A stretch of 49,483 bases of DNA from JBGLNJ01 sp964353405 (GCA_964353405.1 CAYGWJ010000204.1:1-49483), one strand, 5' to 3'; numbered from the stretch's first letter, positions 41,192 through 49,461 are shown. The notes: a model not told the origin generated them from the sequence alone. Translations and numbers: made by a program.

Positions 41192-42028
41192 ATGGAACTA
41201 GAATACGTATCGGACTGCCCAATATGCGGAAAGAAGCACTTTCGACGCTACAAGAGGATTGACGAATGGCAAATTGTACAATGCACTCATTGCCGACTTG
41301 CCCTCCTCAACCCGCGCCCCACTGCCGTAGAAGTGCACAAAGTGCTCAGCGTAGATTACGGCTACCCCTACATGCCCAAAGATCCTCTTGAGAAGCGCCG
41401 TCTGATCGAAGTGGAGCGATCCCGCCTCAATCCACTTTTTCAATTCCGCAAAACCGGCGCTCTACTCGATGTGGGCTTTGGGTCAGGATTTTTTATGGCG
41501 CAAGCCCAAGAGTCTGGCTGGACAGTTGCAGGAACTGAAATCACTGAGCGATGTGTCCATTACGGTCGAGATGAATTGGGACTGCAAGTCTACCAGGGTG
41601 ACATTGCGGAGTTGAACATTCCCCGGAAATTTGATGTTGTGTCCTTCCATCATGTACTGGAACACGTCCCCAATCCTATAGCCCAGGTGCAAGCGTCCAA
41701 AGCATTACTCCGGGACGATGGATTGCTATATATAAGCGTGCCCAACCATCTTGGCTTCGACTCCTGGCGACAAAAATCAAAATGGAATGGCTGGGCGCTT
41801 CCCTGGCACTTTTGCCATTACACCCCGGCTACTTTGCAGCGAATGCTCGAATGGCGCGACTTGCGAGTGCTAAGTATCGATTTTTCGCGTTCAGAAGACT
41901 TTGACAAGCCATGGATAGCGAGGCTGCGAGGCCGACTGCCCACCAACTGGCAACGGCGGATTTTCTCAGGTACTGAGATGAGTATCATTGCCTGCAAAAA
42001 GATCGCCGGTCACACCTCTGGAGACTAG
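41192..42028 (+). CDS. Class I SAM methyltransferase with N-terminal zinc ribbon
   Basis: 278 residues. A Cys4 zinc ribbon (Cys9, Cys12, Cys31, Cys34; CPICG and CTHC) precedes ALLNPRPT and a Rossmann methyltransferase: ALLDVGFGSGFFMAQAQESGW (motif I), VAGTEITERCVHYGRDELGL, FDVVSFHHVLEHVPNPIAQVQ (LEHV motif) and DGLLYISVPNHLGFDSWRQKSKWNGWALPWHFCHYTPATLQRML. This architecture is common among methyltransferases of polysaccharide clusters that act on sugar hydroxyls or nucleotide-sugars. It starts 9 bp after the GT gene and ends 2 bp before the fusion gene, whose first 290 residues have the same architecture. Confidence 0.85.
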   Translation: MELEYVSDCPICGKKHFRRYKRIDEWQIVQCTHCRLALLNPRPTAVEVHKVLSVDYGYPYMPKDPLEKRRLIEVERSRLNPLFQFRKTGALLDVGFGSGFFMAQAQESGWTVAGTEITERCVHYGRDELGLQVYQGDIAELNIPRKFDVVSFHHVLEHVPNPIAQVQASKALLRDDGLLYISVPNHLGFDSWRQKSKWNGWALPWHFCHYTPATLQRMLEWRDLRVLSIDFSRSEDFDKPWIARLRGRLPTNWQRRIFSGTEMSIIACKKIAGHTSGD

Positions 42029-42029
42029 G

Positions 42030-45000
42030 ATGAGCCTAGGTGTAGAACACATCCCCTGTCCACTCTGCAGCGAAGCCCAGTACAGCGTGATTTATCCCCA
42101 TGTAGATCGCATTGACACGCCCGGCACACAGGTCGTGCGCTGTACTAACTGTAGCTTGGTCTATTTGAACCCGCGCCTCGAGAATCTATACGACAACTAT
42201 ACTCTAAGCGCCGAGTACTTGCACAGATACTACCTGCCCGACCAACAACGTAGAGGATTGCTGACGCCGGACGGCAACATAGACCATGCCCACAATCAAT
42301 TCGTCCACGCCCGCTGGCTGGACGAGATCAAGCTTTACCGTCTGCACAACCGAGTGCTGGACATCGGCTGCGCCATCGGGCTGTTTCTGGAGGTTATCCG
42401 GCACGATGGCTGGCAGGCTTTTGGCGTCGAGCCATCACGGGCGTTGGGCGAGTATGGCAGCCAGCGTTTCGGCCTCGATATCTTCCAGGGAGAATTACAC
42501 GAGCGCGTATTCCCCGATGGCTATTTCGACGTGGTAACCCTATGGGAGGTCTTGGAGCATCTGCAAGACCCAATGAACACGCTACGCGAGGCCTGCCGTG
42601 TACTGCGGCCGGGCGGGCTGCTGCTTCTTTCCACGCCTAACTGGCACAGCCTGGGCCATGACTTGTTGCAGGACGATTGGGATAACTTGGTCACCGACCA
42701 TTTCCAGTTCTTTACGCAAGATACACTGCGTCAGATGCTCCAGGCAGCCGGCCTCAAGCCACAACGGACAGGTACCGAGGGCGTAAACACTCAAGAGCTC
42801 TGTACCAAGCTGGGGCAACGTGCCGCCCGATCCGCACAACGCCAGGTAGAAAGCAGAAAAGACACAGATATGGGTAGCACACTGTGGGGCATCGCGGAGA
42901 AACCGGGCACAGCGCCCAGCACTCACCCGACGGTTTACTTTATCAGCGGGTGCAACGTCGGCACTGCCTTCGAGTACCGGGTGTTGCACAAACAGGAGCA
43001 ACTTGCCACACAGGGCCTTCACAGCCTGGCGCGGCAGCACGAGCTCAGGCATAAAATCACGCTGCAAGAGGCGCTCGCTTACGACATCCTCTACCTCTAC
43101 CGTGTAGCGTATGATCCCTTCATCGAGGAGTTGATCGAGCAGGCCCGCGCGCGGCGCATCCCCGTCGTCTTTGACACCGACGACTTGGTTTTCGAGCCTC
43201 AGATGGCAACCTCTGTGGATGCCCTGGCCACCATGCCGCCCGACCAAGCCGCGTTGTATTACGAGGGCGTCTGGCGTTACCGCCGCACCCTCCTGGCGTG
43301 CGACGCCGTGGTGACTTCCACCGGCCCGTTGGCAGAATTGGCCCGTGCCCTGGGCAAGCCCACCTTTGTCCACCGCAACGCTCTGAGTGGGGAATTGATC
43401 CGGCAGGCCCAGCCACTGTTTTCCCAGAAGACAACCCGCTCACCAGATGCCAGGCCTATCGTCATTGGCTTTGCCAGCGGCACAGCCACTCACAACCAGG
43501 ATTTCATAGAGGTCAGCGCCGCGCTGGTCTACATCCTGGAGTGCCACCCCGAGGTCGAATTGCACCTCCTCGGCCCGCTCGTCGTGCCGCCCGAACTGGC
43601 GCGTTTTGGAGGCCGTGTGCACCATTCGCCGCTGGTAGACTGGACGCAGTGGCCCAACACACTAGCCACTCTCGATATCAACCTCGCGCCACTGGAAGGC
43701 GGAAATATTTTCTGCCGCTGCAAGAGCGAAGTCAAGTATATCGAGGCGGCCATTCTCGGGATTCCCACCCTGGCCAGCCGCATTGACCCGTTCGAGTTTG
43801 CCATCCGCGATGAGGAAAACGGGCTGCTGGCTGGCGACACTGCCGAATGGATTGATAAACTGGAGCGATTGCTGACGGAGCCATCACTGCGAGCGCAGCT
43901 AGGCGAGGCGGCCCGCGCCGACGTGTTGGTGCATTATATACCAGAGGCACGCGGGCGAGACCTGGTACACACGTTGAACGCCATTCGACAACTCGTATCT
44001 GACGCAGCAAGACAACCAGAGCAAGCCGTCCGCCCGCCACTCAGACTCAATTGGGTCCTCACCGAGCCATTCCCCGGTTCCGGTGGCCATACAGACATCT
44101 TTCGGATGATCAAGCTGCTGGCCGGCTTTGGACACCATATCAATATGTATGTGGTGCCACGTCTTCGCCTAGGAAACAAGAGCGAACTTGAAATCCGTGA
44201 CGACGTGAAGCGCTACTTTGGAGATCCGCCTGGCAGCTTGTTCAAATGGCACGGCGGGCCGATGGCCGAGTCGGACGCCATCATCCTGACCTATTGGTCT
44301 ACATACTACTTGCTGGGCGGCACTCGCAATATGTCCAGGGTATTGTACTTTGTCCAAGACTGGGAGCCTTTCTTTTTTCCCATGAGTACAAAATACCTTG
44401 AGGCTGAACAGACCTACAAAGCAGGTATCCCTTGCATCACCCTGGGACGCTGGTTGGCCCGGTACCTGCGCGAACGATACCAGGCCGAAACGGATTATTT
44501 TGACCTGGCGGTTGACCATTCTGTGTATTATCCTCACCCCGTCAGCAAGCCAGACCGGCCGCGTGTCTGCTATTATGCGAGGCCCTCAACACCTCGCCGG
44601 CTTTTTACGCTGGGCATAGCCGCGCTGGACAAAGTGTTTCAACAGCGTTCCGATGTCGAGATCGTGCTCTATGGAGCCAGCGATGCCGACCTGGCCCAAC
44701 ACACCATCCCCTTTCCCTATACCAACCGGGGCATTTTGAGCGAGGACCAACTGGCCGAGTTATTCTCTTCATCCACCGTGGGATTGGTGCTTTCTCCCAC
44801 CAACTGCTCCCTCGTTTCGCCTGAGATGATGGCGTGCAAGTGCGCGGTGGTGGATCTAGATCGCGAAACAGTGGAAGGAGTACTAGAGCACGAGGTCAAC
44901 TCGTTACTCGCCGAACCAACGCCCCAAGCGGTGGCCGCAGCCATTCTGCGATTGCTCGATGACAGGCCGTTGCGAGAGCAGTTAGTAGAGACGGCCTATG

Positions 45001-45863
45001 CACAGGTTCAAAACATCTCATGGGAGCAAGCGGCGCGCCAGGTCGAGGCGATCCTATACGACAAGCTATCTGCATCGCCACGCCCAGCTTGGCCTCGTCT
45101 TCGCGTCCAGTCGGGTCTGCCCGCTTTGTCCGATTTGCCGACCCAGCAACAACAATTGTTAAACAGTATACATGATGAGAGAATACGTTCAAGCCGCGCC
45201 TGGCTGGCTGCCGCACGAGAATGGATCAAGCGGCTGTTGCAGGTGGACAAGGCGTTGCTTTTTAACTACTCACCTGCCGAATTGGTGCGAGAAATCCGGG
45301 GCAAGCGGCGCACCGGGCAAAGCTTTGTCGCCCGGCACGATCACCTCTATCGCATCGACGTGCTGGTTGCCACCTATGGGCGGCGCAACACGCGCGACGT
45401 GATCTTGCATCTGATGGCATCGCCTGACGCCGCCAGTGACCTGGCAACCGTGAGAGTCAACGCCAGTCAATTGGCCGATAGCGGCTATGCCAGTTTTGTC
45501 TTTCCGCCGCTGGCAGACTCGCGCAGCAAGAAATACTATTTCTGCCTCGAATCGCCGGAATCGGTGGCCGGCGATGCCATCTCAGTGTGGGCCTATCGTC
45601 ACGTGGATTTGCAGGACGCGGCGCTTGACGTGAACGGGCAACGCCAAAAGGGGCAACTTGTTTTCGGCGTGTACTACCAGGATGACCAGTGGGGCCAAGT
45701 TGGCGAGCGTCCGTTGCGGCAGTATCTGCAACACGCCACTACACACTGGGACAGGCTAATGAAAGCGCGACAATTGCTAGTTACCCAGGGACTGCCGGGG
45801 CTGATGCAAGAGATTAAAAACTACCGGCGTTGGAAAAGCATCCAACGCCGGAACTCGGCCTAG
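42030..45863 (+). CDS. Trimodular methyltransferase - GT4-like - WsaF-like glycosyltransferase fusion with accessory domain
   Basis: 1277 residues from ATG 42030, decided by GGAG at 42020-42023. Module 1 (about 1-290) is a zinc-ribbon methyltransferase: Cys10, Cys13, Cys38, Cys41, then VLDIGCAIGLFLEVIRHDGWQAFGVEP, FDVVTLWEVLEHLQDP and PGGLLLLSTPNWHS. Module 2 (about 300-660) is homologous to the upstream 596-residue enzyme: VYFISGCNVGTAFEYRVLHKQEQL, VVFDTDDLVFEP, IVIGFASGTATHNQDF, INLAPLEGGNIFCRCKSEVKYIEAAILGIPTLAS. Module 3 (about 670-1040) is WsaF-like: GSGGHTDIFRMIKLLAGFGH, VLYFVQDWEPFFFPMSTKY, SSTVGLVLSPTNCSLVSPEMMACKCAVVDLD. Module 4 (about 1100-1230) is the shared beta-rich domain (DVLVATYGRRNTRDVI, KKYYFCLESPESVAGDAISVW). 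The tail IKNYRRWKSIQRR resembles that of the tandem GT4s. It probably adds two sugars and a methyl cap to one chain. Confidence 0.85.
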   Translation: MSLGVEHIPCPLCSEAQYSVIYPHVDRIDTPGTQVVRCTNCSLVYLNPRLENLYDNYTLSAEYLHRYYLPDQQRRGLLTPDGNIDHAHNQFVHARWLDEIKLYRLHNRVLDIGCAIGLFLEVIRHDGWQAFGVEPSRALGEYGSQRFGLDIFQGELHERVFPDGYFDVVTLWEVLEHLQDPMNTLREACRVLRPGGLLLLSTPNWHSLGHDLLQDDWDNLVTDHFQFFTQDTLRQMLQAAGLKPQRTGTEGVNTQELCTKLGQRAARSAQRQVESRKDTDMGSTLWGIAEKPGTAPSTHPTVYFISGCNVGTAFEYRVLHKQEQLATQGLHSLARQHELRHKITLQEALAYDILYLYRVAYDPFIEELIEQARARRIPVVFDTDDLVFEPQMATSVDALATMPPDQAALYYEGVWRYRRTLLACDAVVTSTGPLAELARALGKPTFVHRNALSGELIRQAQPLFSQKTTRSPDARPIVIGFASGTATHNQDFIEVSAALVYILECHPEVELHLLGPLVVPPELARFGGRVHHSPLVDWTQWPNTLATLDINLAPLEGGNIFCRCKSEVKYIEAAILGIPTLASRIDPFEFAIRDEENGLLAGDTAEWIDKLERLLTEPSLRAQLGEAARADVLVHYIPEARGRDLVHTLNAIRQLVSDAARQPEQAVRPPLRLNWVLTEPFPGSGGHTDIFRMIKLLAGFGHHINMYVVPRLRLGNKSELEIRDDVKRYFGDPPGSLFKWHGGPMAESDAIILTYWSTYYLLGGTRNMSRVLYFVQDWEPFFFPMSTKYLEAEQTYKAGIPCITLGRWLARYLRERYQAETDYFDLAVDHSVYYPHPVSKPDRPRVCYYARPSTPRRLFTLGIAALDKVFQQRSDVEIVLYGASDADLAQHTIPFPYTNRGILSEDQLAELFSSSTVGLVLSPTNCSLVSPEMMACKCAVVDLDRETVEGVLEHEVNSLLAEPTPQAVAAAILRLLDDRPLREQLVETAYAQVQNISWEQAARQVEAILYDKLSASPRPAWPRLRVQSGLPALSDLPTQQQQLLNSIHDERIRSSRAWLAAAREWIKRLLQVDKALLFNYSPAELVREIRGKRRTGQSFVARHDHLYRIDVLVATYGRRNTRDVILHLMASPDAASDLATVRVNASQLADSGYASFVFPPLADSRSKKYYFCLESPESVAGDAISVWAYRHVDLQDAALDVNGQRQKGQLVFGVYYQDDQWGQVGERPLRQYLQHATTHWDRLMKARQLLVTQGLPGLMQEIKNYRRWKSIQRRNSA

Positions 45864-45887
45864 ATCAGCGTGTGAGTGTCTATGCCG

Positions 45888-45925
45888 ACCTTGCGCAAGT
45901 CGGCTAGAGTCTCTGCAAGGTTTTT
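45888..45925 (+). terminator. Possible terminator after the fusion gene
   Basis: ACCTTGC (45888-45894) pairs with GCAAGGT (45915-45921) and the stem runs into TTTTT (45921-45925). The 20-base loop contains the partly self-pairing GCAAGTC region. It lies 25 bp after the stop at 45863 and just before the convergent gene end. Confidence 0.35.
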
Positions 45926-45927
45926 CG

Positions 45928-47754
45928 CTAATGGTTAACCACCAGCGGCGTTTCGCTGTAGCGGCAAACCTGGTGGTTATAATCATCGTCCAGGCAAGCG
46001 TACAGGTAATACACTCCGGCCGGCAAAGCACTGGTATTCCAGCTATAGCATGCGCCCGTACACGGCGGGTGATAGTTGCTCGCCACAAAAGGCACAAAGA
46101 CGGTGTGAGTCAGATCACCAGCAGCGCGAATGGAAATATCCGGCTGTCCAGTGAAAGACGACGCGGCCGCCATCCGCTGTCCATCCGTCAGAACGAGGGT
46201 CGCAAACAGAGTCCCATTCCAGCCGCTACGATCGTTGTCGTGGTAGAGAGTGGCCGTCGTCACCGATGTATCCGGGTCCGTCATTTGCCACGCGAGGTCG
46301 GCATATTTGTCGGCTTTGGTGTCACCCGTCAGTTTGACGTCGTCAATATAGAACGTGACAGAGTGCCCTTTGTTGGCGATTGGGTCGAGCCGGAACCAGT
46401 TCCAGTCGTTGCTGGACCAAGCCGGGCCCTTATTCGCTGACAGTGTGCGTAGGTCAAACGACTGGGTCTGCCAACCCGGAAATAGATAAATCAGCCTGCT
46501 CTCCTGCGTAGGGTCTCCCCAATAAATGCGGCTGAACTGGCCCGCATCCGTGTAGAAAAGAGTGGCATAATCATACAATACCTTGTATGTCAGGTAGTAA
46601 TAGCGGCTCGGATCAATCGGGGTGCCATTGGGCAGTTGCAAGTAGACTTGCTGATCGGATTGGCTGGGCTGGGCCGAGACCGCCAGCATCCCATTTTGGA
46701 ACGAGGACGTGCCATTGACGATGCGATAGACATCGGAAGCGTCACTCATATCCCATGGATTCCCAGCGTCTGTGGCATAATCTGGTCCACTGGTGTAGCT
46801 GGGGGAGGTAAATCGAAACAATGGCGCTTGGTTAATCTGGATTGTTCCGGAGCTGTAAGTAGTCGTGCTGCCGGACTTGGCGCACACATAGTACGTGCCT
46901 GGCGCAAAGTTGGACGGATAAGCCTTGTCGTTGGCCGAACTGCCCCAGGGAAACGAACCACTAGTCGCCGCGCTTGACTCGGTATGGATCAACACTCCAT
47001 CGCAACCGGTGTTATCGGTGTCCAAATAGAAATCAAGTCTGGAAGACGCCGCCAACCCTGACCACGACAGCGACACAGTGTTCCCCGCCGGATTGTCCTC
47101 CGTCAGCCGCGCCCAGTCCAACGACACCAGGCTGCCACTCGCCGCATTCGAGAGAAGATACAGTCCCCAGGGCTGTCCCGTCCAACTACTGCCTGCGCCT
47201 TTAGGATAGGTGCGAAGGTCAATCACATAGGTCTGCCATTCGGAAGTAACATTAATTGGGTTGGTAGAGACCTCATAGTTGACAGGCTTGCCATAGTTCC
47301 ACAACACCGAGACGCTGCCCCCGCCAGATTGCTTGATGCGGAATGACAGCCAGTGATAACGGGATGTATCAATCGGGTAGTTAGTACCCAACTTGCCTAC
47401 ATTGATATTACTACTGCCATCGGGGTTGTTGATCGTTCCTGCTGAAAGCAATAGCGGTATTCCGGCCCAGAAAGTGGGGGCCAAATTGTAGCTAAACACT
47501 CCGCTACTAATGCTCGCATTAGGGAAATCATACCACGGCAAAACATCCGATTGCTCGTTCATGTCCCACGGGTCGCCCAAGACCGTAGCGGCAAAGTCAT
47601 CGCCCTCGCCCACCACGCCGCCGCCGCTGATGGTCAGCGCGGGCGCGTCCGGCATGGCGTGAACAGCCTCTGGCACCGTGCGTCCCCCGCTTGGGCCTGC
47701 CACACTTGACAACACACACACTAACAACAGTCGGACGACAAAAGACCGCCTCAT
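45928..47754 (-). CDS. Secreted protein with duplicated carbohydrate-binding-like modules
   Basis: 608 residues from ATG 47754, which has GGAGG seven bases upstream. A signal peptide (RRSFVVRLLLVCVLSSVAG) is followed by two similar modules of about 165 residues. The first begins near VLGDPWDMNEQSDVLPW and the second near DAGNPWDMSDASDVYRI. Each contains PIDTSRYHWLSFRIK or PIDPSRYYYLTYKVL, a WQTYVIDLRT or WQTQSFDLRT strand and W-rich segments, like beta-sandwich carbohydrate-binding modules. Between and after them are Ig-like stretches (FYLDTDNTGCDG, LPAGVYYLYACLDDD). TVFVPFVASNY near the end resembles the FLPLVS-type motif. No catalytic residues are evident. The function is probably adhesion to or display on the surface glycan. 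A 125 bp palindrome lies in its leader. Confidence 0.75.
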   Translation of the reverse strand: MRRSFVVRLLLVCVLSSVAGPSGGRTVPEAVHAMPDAPALTISGGGVVGEGDDFAATVLGDPWDMNEQSDVLPWYDFPNASISSGVFSYNLAPTFWAGIPLLLSAGTINNPDGSSNINVGKLGTNYPIDTSRYHWLSFRIKQSGGGSVSVLWNYGKPVNYEVSTNPINVTSEWQTYVIDLRTYPKGAGSSWTGQPWGLYLLSNAASGSLVSLDWARLTEDNPAGNTVSLSWSGLAASSRLDFYLDTDNTGCDGVLIHTESSAATSGSFPWGSSANDKAYPSNFAPGTYYVCAKSGSTTTYSSGTIQINQAPLFRFTSPSYTSGPDYATDAGNPWDMSDASDVYRIVNGTSSFQNGMLAVSAQPSQSDQQVYLQLPNGTPIDPSRYYYLTYKVLYDYATLFYTDAGQFSRIYWGDPTQESRLIYLFPGWQTQSFDLRTLSANKGPAWSSNDWNWFRLDPIANKGHSVTFYIDDVKLTGDTKADKYADLAWQMTDPDTSVTTATLYHDNDRSGWNGTLFATLVLTDGQRMAAASSFTGQPDISIRAAGDLTHTVFVPFVASNYHPPCTGACYSWNTSALPAGVYYLYACLDDDYNHQVCRYSETPLVVNH

Positions 47755-47828
47755 TCTGCGCCTCCACCTATCGGGTTCGCCTTCCGACACAGCCGGGTCG
47801 CTTCCCTGGCTCATCCTTACCAGGTTTC

Positions 47829-47953
47829 GGAACCATTAAAAATCGGCTCATGTGGGTTTAGAGGTGAAATGTCCCTGAAAGGCTTGAAAACGGGGCCTTT
47901 TCGGGACGGTTTCACCTCAAAGGCTACATGAGCCAAAATTCAAGTTTGGTTCC
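47829..47953. repeat. Long imperfect palindrome in a 306 bp intergenic region
   Basis: GGAACCA (47829-47835) pairs with TGGTTCC (47947-47953). Inside it, 47845-47883 pairs with 47893-47934: GGCTCATGT, GAGGTGAAA, GTCCC and AAAGGC are all matched, giving about 33 of 40 positions, with a short loop. With the predicted promoter at 47977-48005 the whole hairpin lies in the 5' leader of the secreted module protein. It could be a MITE, an attenuator or an mRNA stabiliser. The rest of the 47755-48060 gap shows only this and the promoter. Confidence 0.75.
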
Positions 47954-47976
47954 AGTCGGAACCCTCAATTGTGTGT

Positions 47977-48005
47977 AGTATATCACAACCGACATCAAGT
48001 TGGAA
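47977..48005 (-). promoter_or_regulatory. Possible promoter of the secreted module protein
   Basis: On the minus strand TGATATACT (47985-47977) gives an extended -10 identical to that before the response-regulator gene. A weak TTCCAA (48005-48000) lies 17 bp upstream. Confidence 0.4.
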
Positions 48006-48060
48006 TAGGACTTGGGTCAGGCCAATCCAAGTCTTTTATGCGTGTGCGGGGAACAGTTTT

Positions 48061-49119
48061 TCACAGCCTTTCCTTAGCACCAGTGATCCCAAGCCACAAC
48101 TGCCGAACGCCCGTCATCAGGCGCATCACTCTTCCGTTGCGTATGGCCTCTATATGTTGAGCAAGTTGCCTACATCGTTCCCGCAACTGCTCGTTTTTCT
48201 CCTGCAACTGCTCGTTTTGCTCCTGCAACACCATGAACCTATTTCGCTCACGCTCACGCCGAAATTCTCTTTGCCATTCAACCAAAGTCAAAAGTGACCT
48301 GGCAAGGGCTACCCCGTCATCGGACGACACGTTAGAGAGGGATTGAAAAGATTGAGCTACCTGAGCTAAAAAGGTCTCATCCTCCTTGGTTTTCGAGATG
48401 ACAAAGACATGTCGGTATGCCGGCGCACGCTGGCCGCGATGGGTGAAATTGAGATTATAGTAGCGATCGAGATTGACGTGCAGGTGAGCCGAGTCCGGTA
48501 CACCAAAAAGATAATGCTTCAGGAGCATCATGGGCAACCAGTGATGTAAGTAACCGCTGGCAAAATCCACATAGAGATACCCGCGCTGCTCGATCCAATC
48601 GCGGAGCTCACCACGGTTCGGCAAGACATTCTCAATGTGTTCTCGCAGTTGTGGTTGCTCAAAGTTGTAGAACGTCTGGTCGAAATCAAAAATGACCTGA
48701 TCTGCCAGGCGAGTGAGGTCATCATCGAAAGGAGCCGCCAAAATCACATAACGGGCTGCCACCCGCAGCAACTCGTCTACAAAGGCAGGTCGATGAGACC
48801 GAGGCACATGTTCGAGCGTGTCGCATGTCGTGACCACATCAAAGCTTCCGTCCACAAAAGGAAGATGCGCCCCGTTTCCCCTCACATAGGAAGACACTGT
48901 GCACTCGGCCAGGTCCACAGCCACTGTGTGATCCTCTGGCAGGAATTGGGCAATCGGCAAAATGTCTTCGCCTGTGATCGTGCGGAAAAAACCGCCCACA
49001 TCCAGCACACGGAGGCGAGAACAACACAGGTGGTTTCGGACCATGCCGACGATTTGTTGAACGACTCGGTATCGCTGATACTGGTCAAACGGCAAATCTA
49101 CTAGCTCTAGCTTTGGCAA
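48061..49119 (-). CDS. Class I SAM methyltransferase with C-terminal coiled coil
   Basis: 352 residues from TTG 49119, decided by GGGAGG seven bases upstream. The methyltransferase core (about 35-215) has LRVLDVGGFFRTITG (motif I), HTVAVDLAEC, GNGAHLPFVDGSFDVVTTCDTLEHVPRSHR (typical LEHV) and ARYVILAAPFDDD. A later part (220-250) contains HLHVNLDRYYNLNF. From about 285 a long helix with heptads (LQEQNEQLQEKNEQLRERCRQL) leads to AIRNGRVMRLMTGVRQ. The last motif is nearly the same as the tail of the broken methyltransferase at 26487-27457 (ALRNGRVMRVMIATQ). The acceptor is unknown, but a glycan is likely from the neighbourhood. The coiled coil may dock the enzyme on a membrane complex. Confidence 0.82.
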   Translation of the reverse strand: MPKLELVDLPFDQYQRYRVVQQIVGMVRNHLCCSRLRVLDVGGFFRTITGEDILPIAQFLPEDHTVAVDLAECTVSSYVRGNGAHLPFVDGSFDVVTTCDTLEHVPRSHRPAFVDELLRVAARYVILAAPFDDDLTRLADQVIFDFDQTFYNFEQPQLREHIENVLPNRGELRDWIEQRGYLYVDFASGYLHHWLPMMLLKHYLFGVPDSAHLHVNLDRYYNLNFTHRGQRAPAYRHVFVISKTKEDETFLAQVAQSFQSLSNVSSDDGVALARSLLTLVEWQREFRRERERNRFMVLQEQNEQLQEKNEQLRERCRQLAQHIEAIRNGRVMRLMTGVRQLWLGITGAKERL

Positions 49120-49335
49120 TCCTACCTCCCTTTCTGTTTGTCAGGCCTGCGAGAGCCAAGGGTAAGCGAACTCTGAATATCATTCGCCCCGTGCGCACCC
49201 TACAGGAGCATGTCGCCGACGTTGAAGCAGTGTATCAACTCGCGATACTCTCCTGACGGTCCTGCTGCCAGTCTGCCTCAACGGTTTGCTTGTTTTGCTT
49301 TGCAGAGGGCCGTTATCGAAAGCCTGACCTGTGCC
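49120..49335. other. Intergenic stretch without recognisable gene
   Basis: Apart from the ribosome site of the gene at 48061-49119 (about 49126-49131) no convincing coding frame, promoter or RNA is visible. Short frames here are broken and show no known motif. It continues into the palindrome at 49336-49461, so the last 364 bases of the window hold no gene. Confidence 0.6.
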
Positions 49336-49461
49336 CTAGGAACTTGTCGGAGAGAACCCTGACGGGCCGGAATCGAGGCTTCAGCCGGTGAGCACGCGGC
49401 GATTTTCGGCCAAAACCGGCTAAAGCCTAGACTCCGAAACGCCTCTCCGACAGGCTGCTAG
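49336..49461. repeat. MITE-like 126 bp imperfect palindrome
   Basis: The left end CTAGGAACTTGTCGGAGAG and the reverse complement of the right end CTAGCAGCCTGTCGGAGAG match at 16 of 19 positions. Further in, CGGAATCGAGGCTTCAGCCGG matches the right-arm CGGAGTCTAGGCTTTAGCCGG at 18 of 21. The arms differ in a 13- versus 6-base insert. CTAG at both ends could be a target duplication. There is no coding capacity, so it is a non-autonomous element or the ends of a decayed insertion sequence. Confidence 0.6.

Noticed and set aside
45864..45930. Short minus-strand coding-looking stretch (NLAETLADLRKVGIDTHTLI)
   Set aside because: It reads well but is only about 22 codons, has no start and lies between two convergent genes; it may be a remnant but cannot be supported as a gene.
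49140..49335. Transposase remnant beside the terminal palindrome
   Set aside because: No frame longer than a few dozen codons and no DDE-like motif is visible.
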